Part shown: positions 54,662-64,000 of the stretch, piece after piece
Position numbering within the stretch: the first letter of the stretch is position 1
Layout of the letters: each line of letters starts with the position of its first letter
NCBI GenBank assembly: GCA_905116865.2
Contig: CAJHNH020002453.1
Span: 44,070 to 108,069 of the forward strand
Direction of reading: 5' to 3'
Source of the DNA: Candidula unifasciata
Taxonomy: Eukaryota; Mollusca; Gastropoda; Stylommatophora; Geomitridae
DNA length: 64,000 bases
Program-made: the position numbers and the translations under genes
The notes under the pieces: generated by a model
Told to the model about the DNA's origin: nothing
Seen by the model: the letters and a program-made list of their open reading frames with translations, nothing else
Database searches by the model: none

Positions 54662-55045
54662 GCTGAGTGGTCTCGAGGTCTAGCATCCGCCTCGAGTGCT
54701 GGAGGGCACGTGTTCAGGCCCCGGGAAGGCTAGGATTTTTTCACGTGGACTTCTGGTAATTTCCCCTTGTCTCTGGGTAGTAAGATTGACGCCAATGTAT
54801 ATTGTTACGCTCGTTAAAAAAAATCCCTTGGCAGTTGGAAATAGAAAAGAGTTGCCTAATTGCACTGCCTGGGCAAAATTTGGAGTTAAAAATCCACCCG
54901 AAGTATTTCAGGAACCTCGCCGGTGCTACAGAGTTCATGCACTGCGCTGAGAATTTTAAGAAACTCATGCTTGAGTTAGAAGTAAAACGGAGCACTTATG
55001 GGTTACTACCCTTGTGCCATGATGTTGATCCGTTGTCTGAACCAA
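54662..55045 (+). mobile_element. tRNA-derived SINE, family B, full length
   Basis: Head tgctgagtggtctcgagg with B-box-like cgtgttcaggccccgg; body cgtggacttctggtaattt, cttgtctctgggtagtaaga, atcccttggcagttggaa; 3' part gttcatgcactgcgctgag and catgatgttgatccgttg. Lies about 110 bp after the TIMMDC1 stop. Confidence 0.85.
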
Positions 55046-55173
55046 ACATCTTCTACTGCTGCTTTCTCATCAGCAGTTGGTGATTGCTGAACAACTAATC
55101 TGACATAATTTCATTTCAGTTGTTACTTGAAGTCTTTCTGCCATTTAGCTTTTCTTCAAAATTATTGAGGAGC

Positions 55174-55179
55174 AATAAA
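55174..55179 (+). promoter_or_regulatory. Candidate polyadenylation signal
   Basis: The first AATAAA after the TIMMDC1 stop, about 620 bp downstream and beyond the SINE B. Position only; transcripts would be needed to assign it. Confidence 0.25.
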
Positions 55180-55460
55180 TATCGCTATAAAAAGCACAAT
55201 CTTTGGTGTAGAATATGTTAAGATAACAATCACTTGGTTAACCCACAGACTACCACGCCTGTTAACCCTTGCACTTTCCTAGATAGCACGTATTTTAGTG
55301 TGTACTAAAAACGTCCAAAGTTACGATTGCAGGGGGTGGGATTGTGGAAGCCAGGCGTAAATGCAGCGGATTGCCTTACCTGCGATCATGGTAGTCAGTA
55401 GGTTACAGAAGTCCAATGAAGTCCAACTTATACATCACATTAGAACAAGCACACAGACAA

Positions 55461-55462
<2 letters not shown>

Positions 55463-55491
<29 letters not shown>

Positions 55492-55492
55492 A
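55463..55492. repeat. Poly-C tract
   Basis: A run of about 28 C. Confidence 0.9.
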
Positions 55493-55534
55493 CAAACACC
55501 TTTAAATGGTAACTGGAGGAAGAAAAAAGCACAC

Positions 55535-56075
55535 CTTATAAAGATTCTGGCAGAAAGTTCGGTGCTTTATTAATATCCTACCCCAAACAGGGAAAATCCA
55601 CAGGTCACGGGACAGTCTAATATTTCAAGGGGTGGTAGATAGGCTGCATGCAGTCGTGGGACCTAGGCTGCCCTCTCTTGTGCAACGTAGGTGGGTCTGG
55701 GTTAGAACCAGTTCTAGATGTTTTGGGGTCGTTAAAAGCATCAAAAAGCCGGGAAACCCAGTCTTACCACCCTCTAAAATGTTGGACTGTCCTGTGACGT
55801 CATCTGGGGGTAGGATATCAATAAAGTACTGAAAGTTCTGGTTGTTCATCCACTTCTGGACTTTATTCAGGTTCCAGAAATTGAGTTTTGCTTGAACATT
55901 CATTTTACATATCTGCTTATTTTATGCAGTCAGTTGGTTATCACCTGTCAGGTAAGTGTACCCCAGTGTAGAAGGAAGCACCTGTAATTAGTCAACTTTT
56001 ATGACATGCTTGTTAATATGGTCTGATCTGTCATTTTCCCCCACAATGGGGCCCTGGAACCCATACAAGGACATA
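55535..56075 (-). mobile_element. Family A copy split by an M1 MITE
   Basis: The tail-side phrase ctggcagaaagttc at 55546-55559 is duplicated as tgaaagttctgg at 55830 on the other side of the MITE. The remaining element runs on as gttgttcatccacttctgga to ggggccctggaacccatac at 56063. Confidence 0.65.
55562..55829. mobile_element. Long-TIR MITE (family M1), nested in family A
   Basis: The left arm starts gtgctttattaatatcctac, contains gggacagtctaatattt, and ends ggggtggta. The right arm in reverse complement starts gtactttattgatatcctac, contains ggacagtccaacatttt and ends gggtggta. Arms are about 70 bp. The interior contains ctgcatgcagtcgtgggacc, the unit expanded four times at 11.6 kb. Confidence 0.75.
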
Positions 56076-57470
56076 CTTACTTAAAACAATAAAGCACTAG
56101 CAAATGTAATAATATTTGGGTTTATTAACATAACTATTTTTTAACCCTTTTTTCAACTTTGTTGTTTCAGATAGAATTCGGGTGTCTTTGGATTCAGACA
56201 ACAGTTTTACAGAATGGAAAACTGATAGTATTTAAAAAAAAATCTAGATTGAACCCAACAGTAGCCAGGTGAATTGCTTCTGAAACACAGTAAATTAAAT
56301 CAGAGAAGTAGATAAATTTATACTTTCTGAAAGTATTTTGGTGTGATCTGAACATTTGAAAAGATCTAAACGTCATGGAAAATTGACTTATAAACAGTGT
56401 CTTGTCTCAGAAACTGAAATTAAAGTTATGTGCATATCCCTCACAGCAGGCCTGTCAAGGTGAGAGTCGTCCAAGGGCCATATGGGTCATTTATTTGTCA
56501 TTATGAAGGCCAGACTTGACAGCTAATTAGAGTGATAAAAAAAAAATTAAATGTAAAATACTTCCTTTTGGTGAGCCATGTGTGCCTGCAAAGGACCACT
56601 TATGGTCATTGGGTCGCGCAGTTTGACATGCCTGTTTTACAGGCTGTTGCAGAACCTATCTCAGCAGTTTTTTGGCAGTTTGGGATTTTACTAGGCTCAT
56701 TAGTTTGCCATGCTGTATGAACAGTTGGCTGTCAATATCAAATTCAAAATCAGTGCAAAGTGATCTGCTGCCAGATTGCCTGCAGCTGTAATCGAATCAG
56801 CTATTTTGGAATTGCAGACCACATTCGCATTGCCTAAGCCCCAAATGGTGACATGAACCGAAATACTTTGGCCACATCAAATGCTATGGTGTGTTTTAAA
56901 AAACAGCGCATGGACATGTCTTAAGGTAGAGATGCTGACTGTTCCAATAGTATTTTGTCATTTATGACTGTGGTATTGTCAAGCTAACTAGTACTATTAT
57001 TCAGTTAGACTGATTTTTGTTCACATTAGAACACTGGTTGTGCTGCACATGTTGTACTCCTCCTCTCGAACATCCTTTCTTGCCATATCCACACCTAATT
57101 CCTAATTCACACATATTTACACACAATTTCATTTAACATTCTGTCTTTTATCAGCATTTGTTCACATATGGTTTTCACAATATCTCCATTGTTAATTATA
57201 AGTGTTTCTGAAACAGTCATATTTGTAGCCAATTTATCGGCATATTTTTTCCCTCACGCACAAGCAGAGCTATAAATAAAAATAAAATAACTACTTAAAA
57301 AATATATAATAAAAAATAATGAATTTAAACAAAGAAAAAAAAGATGCTGACATCTGATATTCTGAAGTTGATATCGTGACATTCTGAAGCTGATATCTGA
57401 TATTCTGAAGCTATCTGATATTCTGAAGCTCCTTAGTGCTGACTGGCTCTGTAAGTATCAGATCATGATT
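56076..57470. other. No gene seen; possible 3' UTR exon
   Basis: A strong polypyrimidine-AG acceptor at 56149-56170 could begin a non-coding last exon of TIMMDC1. A hAT-like end (caggcctgtcaa with gggccatat) lies near 56451. A short ctgatattctgaagct repeat lies at 57352-57430. Confidence 0.35.
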
Positions 57471-57474
57471 CATG

Positions 57475-57665
57475 TACATCTGTTTTACCGGCCTGTTTGT
57501 GTGCAGGCTGGTTGTTCCTTGTCTCTCAGGCAGATGTACTTCAACTTCGAAGAAAGCTCCCAATTAGTGGACTCCTACGACATGCTTGTTGGAAAGGTCT
57601 GTTCTTGTTTTGCTCAATAATGGGGCTCCAGAACCCGCATGGGGCCCCAGAACCCTCATGGGGCC
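57475..57665 (-). mobile_element. Family A fragment, antisense
   Basis: Has ccttgtctctcaggcagatg, aagctcccaattagtggact, cctacgacatgcttgttgg and atggggctccagaacccgca. Confidence 0.65.
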
Positions 57666-57824
57666 ATCTGAGAACAAGCTCTGTGGAGAGGGCAGTAACC
57701 TCAGGTTGACTGCTGCTTTCATTAAATATATTCTTGTTAATGTCTGAATGTGTGTGGAGGTAAAAAGTGTGAGCGCACTACCAAACTGACACTGAAAGTA
57801 GTCAAACATAGTAAAAACTACAGA

Positions 57825-58230
57825 CACTGAAAACTTTGTTGTATTGAATAACTGAGTGCACTGAAAACGTATTTAACAACTGAGTGCACTGAAAACTTTG
57901 CATTGAACAGCTTAATGCACTGAAAACTTTGTATTGAACAGCTTAGTGCACTGAAAACTTTGTTGTATTGAACACCTGAGTGCAAAAAAAAAAAACGCAT
58001 TGAACAACTTAGTGCACCAAAAATGTTACTGTATTGAACAGCTTAGTGCACTGAAAACATTGTATTGAACAGCTGAATACGCTGAAAACATTGTTGTTTT
58101 GAACAGCTGAGTGCAGCAAATTTTTTTTTTTATTGAACAACTTGGTGCACTGAAAACATAGTTTTACTGAACAATGGAGTGCACTGAAAACGTTGCTGCA
58201 TTGAACAGCTTAGTGCGCTGAAAATGTAAG
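57825..58230. repeat. Imperfect ~35-38-bp tandem repeat, about 11 units
   Basis: Units built from gtgcactgaaaactttg and ttgtattgaacagcttaa. Length varies because of internal T or A runs. Ends at a G run (58230-58249). Confidence 0.85.
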
Positions 58231-58489
58231 GGGGGGGGGGGGGGGGGGAACAAGAAATTTAACAGGAAAAAAGTAGAAGAAAGCAGTGAAAATATGAACA
58301 GCTCAAAACATAAAAGAGCTGTAAACAAAAAAGGGCTAACAAGCTAAAGGCTAGCACAGACACATTAATATGCAAGAGGAGTATTTAGCACATACATACA
58401 TTGATGTCTGCTGAGTGAGACTGAGCACCAGTGGGGTTGCTTCAAGAAAAGAATACAGGTTCTGTTGACAAATAACAGGATTGATATGT
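58231..58489. other. No gene seen; poly-G tract
   Basis: A G run then A-rich sequence; nothing recognised. Confidence 0.4.
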
Positions 58490-58665
58490 TATTGTAGCAA
58501 CTTAATGCTATCTTATGTTTGCCTCTCTTGCGTCTTATGTGTGCCTGTCCTGTCTTATTGTTGCCTGTTCTGCATCTTATGTTTGCCTGTCCTGTATATT
58601 ATGTTTGCCTTTCTCGTGTCTCATGATTGCCTGTCCAGTGTCTTATGTTTGCTTGTCCTTTGACC
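58490..58665. repeat. Imperfect ~25-30-bp tandem repeat
   Basis: Units of the form cttatgtttgcctgtcctgt, six or seven in number. Confidence 0.7.
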
Positions 58666-59164
58666 CATTCAGGCATCTAGCTTCTTCACAAATGGTTCAC
58701 CCATAATTTCCCCATACAAAATGTCCATCGCTGTTGCATGGGAAAGGTCAGCAGTCCCGGTACAATCCAACAGCTCGCACATGCATCAAATGCATAAGGC
58801 AGCCTTCTAAGGTACCAACATCTACAGGCTGTCACTAGAACTGCTTTTCATAGACAGAAGCAGTCACGACAAAGCAGCAGGTGCACATCCATAACACTAG
58901 GAAGAACTTTGCTTGTCCTGGCCCCAAAAAGTTTAATTGTGTCAAAGTCTTAAGCAGATATTTTCTGTAGCAGTTAGTTTTTAAAGGGCTAATCTTCACA
59001 TATTCTATAGCAGACATGTCCAACCGGCTGACCCCATTCAACCCTTTGCAGGCACACCTGAGACCTGCACAAATAAATATTCGACAATTATTTTTATTAA
59101 CTGACTTGAGTTAGTTGTCATGTATGACCCTCATGGCAACACAAATATGGCCGTCTAAGGGCCC
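58666..59164. other. No gene seen
   Basis: Contains a hAT-like terminus fragment (cagacatgtccaaccggc, near 59011). Nothing else recognised. Confidence 0.35.
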
Positions 59165-60680
59165 TCAGATTGACACGACATACCAGAAATGGTGGTCAAA
59201 CAGACTGCTTATTACCTCGCATACCTGAATATCCTGGACAGAAAATTGATGATTTGCTCTTGATGTGAGGCTCTTGATGTGAGTCTTATCAAGTGATGCA
59301 AGCTCTCTCGTTTCAATTTTCCGAAGCATGCTCTGTGAGTCTGTTACAATTACAACTTGTTGGACTGTTCTGCTTTCAAGCCATCGTAAAGCTGCTGTTA
59401 CTGCCTCCACCTCCATTCTCATACTAGATATAATGATCTTGTACGCGAGGTTCTGTTTTCCAGCAGTGTCCATTCACCTTTGCAGTAAAACCACACACAG
59501 TCTTCTTACCTCTCACTGACTGACTGACTGACTGACTTTCTACCCCACCAGGACATCACACAAGCGATAAACACCCGATGACACAAAGTGCCACCATGTG
59601 GATAAGGATCGCCGTCGAGAGGTCCCAGAAACCGCATTCAGACAATTGGCCATATTTATGGCCTGCCTAAATTGCGGCCCCTGGCAAAAGCCAGGGTGGG
59701 GCTTCAAATAACAAAAAATTTCGTCCTAAAAAGGACGAAACTGGATTAGATGGATGTAGTTATCTTTCACTACAGACCCATCTGTATATATTATGATATA
59801 ACTTGGGCGTGAATTTAAATTGGTCAGCTCTTGCACTGCTGACTGCTTCACCAGCTATCCGTTCCCGGCATCCTCGGTCCAAGATAACTATCACTCTGTG
59901 CAAGTCTGTTTGATTGGGAGGCACTATAACCAATCTTCACCATGCGCTACCCTGTCAGTAGCACAAACAGTTCTGATCGTGACCTGTGCCATCCAAGAGC
60001 CACCTTTTTTCAGCCGTTGTCCCTTGCTATTCCCTAAGTCCTTGTGCAGAGGGTGCCCGTTGCGACTTTAGGGTATATTTTCGCCTGTAAAACCTCGTAT
60101 CTCTCATATACGGATGGTAATGCAAGTATGTGCCGCATGTACACATTTGGCGTGTCTCGTGTACACCCCAGAGCGACTCGCATGGCTTCATTTTAAATGT
60201 GCTCCAGCTTCTCTATTTAAGTATGAGGTAATGTTAGCAGTCCCAAACAGGCTCCATCACAAAATAATCAGTTGCTGACAGAGTGTAAAGAGCATGGTGT
60301 GTTCCATGTCTGCTTATGCCGTAGCCTTCATAGCACTGAGTCCTATCCCTATCTTTCAAACTACCTCTTCCACTTGGTATTTGAAAGACAGACTCCTGTC
60401 AAACGGGATTCTTTAAACTACCTCTTCCACGTATGTTTGAAAGACTCCTGTCAAAAGTAATTCCTAGATATTTTAGTTAATTATCTCTCTCTTTATATTA
60501 CTGCCGTTTGCTGGGATGTCCAACAACACATCTCTAATAATTCTATGATTTAAAGAACACAACAATACTGCCGTCTTATTTCGTTTGACGAACGAGCCTA
60601 TTTCCTCACACTGGAGAAAGAGCAGAATAGCTAGAACAATAAATGACTGCTGAGGCTTGCAAGTCATAATTTCACTATAT
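59165..60680 (-). pseudogene. LINE: RT C-terminal part and RNase H, split by an insertion
   Basis: Reading the minus strand from the right: VKRNKTAVLLCS and LLTGVF (late RT), a duplicated FDRSLSF/VEEVV block (60350-60455), GLSAMKATA, then NEAMRVALGCTRDTPNVYMR and YERYEVLQAKIYPK with frame shifts (60200-60070). Next come IIIYTDGSVVKD (RNase H first Asp, 59760-59800), SSMRMEVEAVTAALRWLESR (Glu) and VIVTDSQSMLRKIETRE (third Asp). The 59518-59765 element splits the YTDGSVV motif from the rest. This is the longest CPEC-family LINE copy in the window. Confidence 0.82.
59518..59765 (+). mobile_element. Solo hairpin-ended element inserted in LINE
   Basis: Starts (gact)n, tttctaccccaccaggacat, follows the same body as 29986-30220 and ends with the perfect stem tttcgtcct-aaa-aggacgaaa (59728-59748) then a short tail. 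Flanking ctctcact (59510-59517) and ctttcact (59766-59773) fit an 8-bp target duplication with one change. Removing it restores a continuous RNase H motif order. Confidence 0.8.
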
Positions 60681-60849
60681 TTCCCATAAGGGTTCCAAGA
60701 CGGCGATTGAGAAAAGGAGGTAGGTGGGAGGGCTGTTTCTTAGCGGAATTGATCGCTTGCATGCGATTACTACGGCGTTATTGATCGTCACTACGCTTTG
60801 TAAGTTATTTTGGCTATTGCAGTTGTTCTTGTTGTTGTTGTGGGTTTCC
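60681..60849. other. No gene seen
   Basis: Nothing recognised; short gap before the simple repeat. Confidence 0.35.
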
Positions 60850-61265
60850 TGTTCTTCTTCTTCTTCTTTCTTGATTGCTTACTTCTTGCTTGCTTCCTTC
60901 TTGCTTGATTCCTTGTTGCTTGTTTCTTTCTTGCTTGCTTCCTTCTTTCTTACTTGCTTTCTTATTTTTTGCTTGCTTTCCTTTTCCCTTGTTCTTTTTT
61001 CTATCCCTTTTGCTTCCTTCTTGCTTGCTTGCTTCTTTCTTGTTTTTTTCTTGCTTGCTTTTTACTGTCTTGCTTCCTTCTTGCTGGCTTCCCTCCTTCT
61101 CGCTTCCTTTCTGCTTTTATCCATCCATCTTATTTGATCACCTCTGTCTATTTTTTTCTTACGGCCTTGCCTTCCTTCTTGCTAGGTTATGATTTTCTTA
61201 CTTTTTTTTTCTTTCCTGCTTTCTTCCTCCTATACGTTCTCATTGCTCATATTCTTCTGTGCTAG
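60850..61265. repeat. Pyrimidine-rich (CTTG/CTTC)n-type repeat
   Basis: Irregular tandem ttgcttgcttccttctt motifs over about 400 bp. Leu/Phe-rich open frames of about 100-137 codons in all three plus-strand frames come from composition. Confidence 0.85.
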
Positions 61266-61309
61266 TGTCGTTCTTTTGATGCGGTTATAGAGGCATGACC
61301 ACATAAACT

Positions 61310-61560
61310 AGACTCGCGTGTACACTTTACCGTGGGCATCTTCGTGGTGAGATGGCATGCTGTTTGCCTCCCAATCTGAGGGTTTGTTTCACTGAGAGTA
61401 ATGTTTACAGAAATCGCTTGGGATCATAGCTAAAGCCACGGTATTCGTTCTTTGTTCGACTGTCTTGACAGGCGGCTAGCCCTTCTGCGGGGAGTGCCTG
61501 TGCTATATGAAATAAAACCTTATGCAACAAAATCTGTCCTCTCAACCATTTGTCCTTTCT
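61310..61560 (+). mobile_element. tRNA-headed SINE, family G
   Basis: Head gtggtgagatggcatgctg with gagggtttgtttcac; body gacaggcggctagcccttct then gaaataaaaccttatgcaac and tctgtcctctcaa. The 3' half matches 5930-5995. Confidence 0.6.
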
Positions 61561-61754
61561 CAAAGAAATTCTTCCTTAAAATGTTAATAATAATAATCTG
61601 GACGGTGGACCAACAAGCAGATAAGATGCCAGATATCCCCTTCAACCCCCTAAAAAAGTTATAATTAGGATATCGTGCACGCCTTCTCGAGCCAGGGGTA
61701 ACTCGCAGTCCCGTATGGTTAAGGACGGGAATCCTATTGATGTTTCAACTTTTC

Positions 61755-61965
61755 TTTGTGTGGGTTCCAGGGTCACATTATGAAGAGAAATAATGTACCA
61801 ACTGCCTCGCCAACAAGCATGTCATGAAGGTAAACTGATAGAGGTGTTGCCTTCGAAGTTTGAGTGCATGTGCCTCATAGGCAAGGAAGTAATAGTCTGC
61901 AAACAAAAGAAGCCAGGTCTGTGAAACGGATGTGCACGCAAAACTTGGGTTCTGGAGAAAGACCT
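61755..61965 (+). mobile_element. Family A retroposon, sense, truncated
   Basis: From tgtgtgggttccagggtcac through acaagcatgtcatgaagg and gcatgtgcctcataggcaag to gatgtgcacgcaaaac; the tail half is missing. Confidence 0.65.
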
Positions 61966-61974
61966 TCTTTCTTT

Positions 61975-62935
61975 TGTCAATATCTGCTTAGGCCGCTAGG
62001 CGTCGCAGTTTATCAGACGAGCTGCAGCCGAGCCAGGGCGTGCTCAATCGCTTGTTATGCAGTCTCAAGGTGTCAGTGACTCCTTTAGTCCATCTTCTTT
62101 TCGGTCTTCCCCTGCCTCTTGATGTTTCAATTTTCAGGTTGTTTGCTTTTGCTTCTGGCATCGTTGGTTTCATTTCCATTAGATGTCCAAACCATTAAAT
62201 TGTTTGTTTTTAAATGTATTTGACGATGGGTGTTGTTAAAACAATTATTTTCATCGTGTCGTTTCTCATTCTATTTCTTCTGGTTTTATTCACAGCCATT
62301 CTCAAACATCTCATCTCACAGGTGGTTAGTTTTCTTTCTTGTTCTTTTGTCAACCTGACACTGGTAATCTAAAGTCGGTATAAATATTGCATTTAGCATT
62401 TGGCATTTTTGTCCAAACTAGGGATAGCTGGGTGTTTCAAAATTGAAGCAATTTGGTACGTGACATTGTTGGCTTGTTGGATTCTCGTTTCTCTCTGTGT
62501 GTTTGTTTTACCAGTGTGTGTAAAGATGCTTCACAATTATTTACATTCTTGCACTTATTTTAGACTTCGATCTTTATATCGATGGTTTGTTGTTCTCTAT
62601 TTATTCTCATGACTTCCGTTTTTTTATAGCATTGATCTTTCTGTGACGTTTAATGCAACTGTCGTGTAGTTGGTTTATGTGGTCCTGCAGCTGTTGTGTG
62701 AAATATGCACTGATTGTAGGCAAAGAGCAGCTTATTGAAGTTTTCCTGTTTGTCTACATCTGGGGACATGGACAAATATTGTCCATGAATATTATAAAAA
62801 GTAAAGGTGAAATAACACACCCTTGCCTTACTCCTGGTATTACTGGGAACCAGTCTGTGAGAAAGACCAAAGTCCAGAAATGGTCGAACAACCTAAAAGT
62901 TTACGATACCATTCAGGGGTTCAAAATCACACTCC
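61975..62935 (-). pseudogene. RTE-like LINE, RT palm to C-terminus, decayed
   Basis: Minus strand from the right: WFPVIPGVRQGCVISPLLFI then IFMDNI (62830-62920; the RT motif with RQGC and SPxLF). Then come a QLQDHINQLHDSCIK-like stretch, EMRCLRMAVNKTRRNRMRND, WFGHLMEMKPTMPEAKANN, and SRGRGRPKRRWTKGVTDTLR. The whole RT end is present but broken by stops and shifts. The YADD region is not recognisable. Confidence 0.8.
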
Positions 62936-62937
62936 TG

Positions 62938-63090
62938 AGTCTGTAATCTCCGCTCTGCCTTCTCCATTCCCGCTTGAAAGACTGCTTGAGCGCTGTTTTG
63001 CTTTCCTTGTAGCTGTGTGGTGGATGAGGTTGTGGAAGATTACTCCCAGCTTTTGCCAACTCATCTGCTCTCTCATGTTGCATCTAAATG
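62938..63090 (-). pseudogene. LINE RNase H end fragment
   Basis: The minus strand reads HERADELAKAGSNLPQPHPP then YKESKTALKQSFKREWRRQ, the final-Asp motif and linker of a third type of RNase H-bearing LINE. Directly abuts the RTE-like copy. Confidence 0.65.
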
Positions 63091-63228
63091 TATTATGCAT
63101 TTCCTATAACACTTATTGATAAATGGTCTCTTACTGTGGATTGTTAAGTATGCGCTGTTCTTCGTAAAGTTCAATAAGATTTATTCCATGTCGTCGTAGT
63201 CTTCAAATTGTCTTTGAACGTGACACTC
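63091..63228. other. No gene seen
   Basis: Nothing recognised. Confidence 0.3.
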
Positions 63229-63249
63229 TTAGCAATGGAGATTCATGCA

Positions 63250-63545
63250 TTCTGTACACAGAATCTCTTCATCCCCTTGGGTTATGCAATGTTTAGCTAT
63301 TTTGAAGCCCCACCCTATTAATGCCTTGTCATCCCTTTGTGGGATGCAATTTTTCGTTATTTGAAGCCCTACTCTGGCTCTTGCCAGGCCCGCAATATAG
63401 CCCGACCATAAATATTGTCTGATGACCGAACGCGGTTTCTGGGACCTCTTCACGGATGAACCTCATCCATATGGTGGCACTTTGTGTCATCGGGTGTTTA
63501 TAGTTTGTGTGATGTCCTGGTGGGGTAAAAGAAGATAGATAAATA
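63250..63545 (-). repeat. Hairpin-ended element, one copy plus a truncated copy
   Basis: A full unit at 63325-63545 (stem catccctttgtgggatg, then ttatttgaagccctactctg to gtgatgtcctggtggggtaa and a gatagataaatagac end) preceded by a ~60-bp copy of its first part at 63267-63320. Confidence 0.75.
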
Positions 63546-64000
63546 GACGAAGCCCACTCTGGTGTTTGCCGGGGGCCCTAAATAAAGTCGGGCCAGTATT
63601 CCCTTCTTCATGGGCTAAACAATGAACATTCTTGCAGAATATGTTCTGTGGTCTCCTCAGACAACTGACATTGTGAAATATGCAATGGTCAACTACTCTG
63701 ACAAAACCTGTGCCTATGCTCGCTTAGTCTTTTATGTCCTGCCCTGAGGCGTAGAATGATGACCTGTCCATGCTGGTCAAGAAAGTGGTAGTCATCTCCA
63801 GCCAGTCTGTCCCCTTCTGACAGACGGGATGGCTCTTTTTTCTCAAAATATCTTATTGCAATTTCTTTCTCTTCGCATTAATGTCTCTTTCTTAGGAAGT
63901 TTATCTGCGATTTCGTTTCCGGGTATACCACATTGGGATGGCACCTACTGGAGTAGAGTACGCTTTTGAGCAGCCATCTGGCCAAGTTCACACCCTGGCT
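63546..64000 (-). pseudogene. LINE RNase H end and C-terminus, runs off the edge
   Basis: The minus strand reads CGIPGNEIADKLPKKETLMR (final RNase H Asp), GQVIILRLRAGHKRLSEHRH (the RLRxGH block), LSEETTEHILQECSL, then REYWPDFI and GPRQTPEWAS. A few stops are present. The last residues resemble LWPGYIAAPGKSQSRAS encoded in the hairpin-ended element next to it. The 5' part lies beyond the window. Confidence 0.8.

Noticed and set aside
60724..61265. Hydrophobic, membrane-protein-like frames
   Set aside because: Leu/Phe richness follows from a CTT-rich simple repeat, and all three plus-strand frames are open.

Overview
This window is eukaryotic: a low-gene-density, repeat-saturated animal genome. 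The evidence is one recognisable nuclear gene cut by GT/AG introns, several short tRNA-headed retroposons, many decayed non-LTR retrotransposons, MITEs and long minisatellites. The gene is an animal TIMMDC1 ortholog. The style of the repeats (several tRNA-SINEs, RTE-like LINEs with TGAT tails, RNase H-bearing LINEs of the I group) suggests a mollusc or another lophotrochozoan, but that is inference and I cannot name a species. There are no bacterial operons, CRISPR arrays or complete viral genes.

Layout. 1-34 kb holds no host exon I can support. It is a mosaic of LINE C-terminal fragments of three types: RTE-like ends, RNase H elements ending in a CPEC-type motif, and RNase H elements ending in a CxC...HIL motif. 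With these lie SINE families (called B, C, D, E and G here), a ~270-bp family 'A' with an AAG-rich tail, a long-TIR MITE family, one TTAA-flanked piggyBac-like MITE, a 31-bp minisatellite, GA and GAA microsatellites, and an ~890-bp AGTT array that starts exactly at the 3' end of a LINE.

34.1-54.6 kb is one plus-strand gene, TIMMDC1, a mitochondrial complex I assembly factor of the Tim17/22/23 family. I assembled it from seven coding exons: 34093-34547, 36435-36600, 43178-43266, 44720-44787, 49679-49757, 52356-52457 and 54469-54553. All junctions have GT/AG, phases agree, and the reading frame stays open for 347 codons (260 if the internal Met88 is the start). About 96 percent of the locus is intron. 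The introns carry five minisatellites (24, 23, 45, 46/42 and 63 bp), a 5'-truncated LINE with an intact RNase H domain, and many SINE and family A copies.

54.6-64 kb returns to repeats: SINE B, a MITE inserted in family A, imperfect tandem repeats, a LINE (59.2-60.7 kb) whose RNase H region is split by a ~250-bp element with a terminal hairpin, a pyrimidine-rich simple repeat, SINE G, an RTE-like copy, and a LINE fragment running off the right edge.

The most informative structure is the history of nested insertions. The hairpin-ended ~250-bp element occurs alone with target duplications, as four tandem copies inside another LINE, and next to a LINE whose C-terminal end it resembles. The most striking single feature is a ~2.9-kb array of about 120 CU-rich 24-bp units starting about 80 bp after the exon 2 donor of TIMMDC1.
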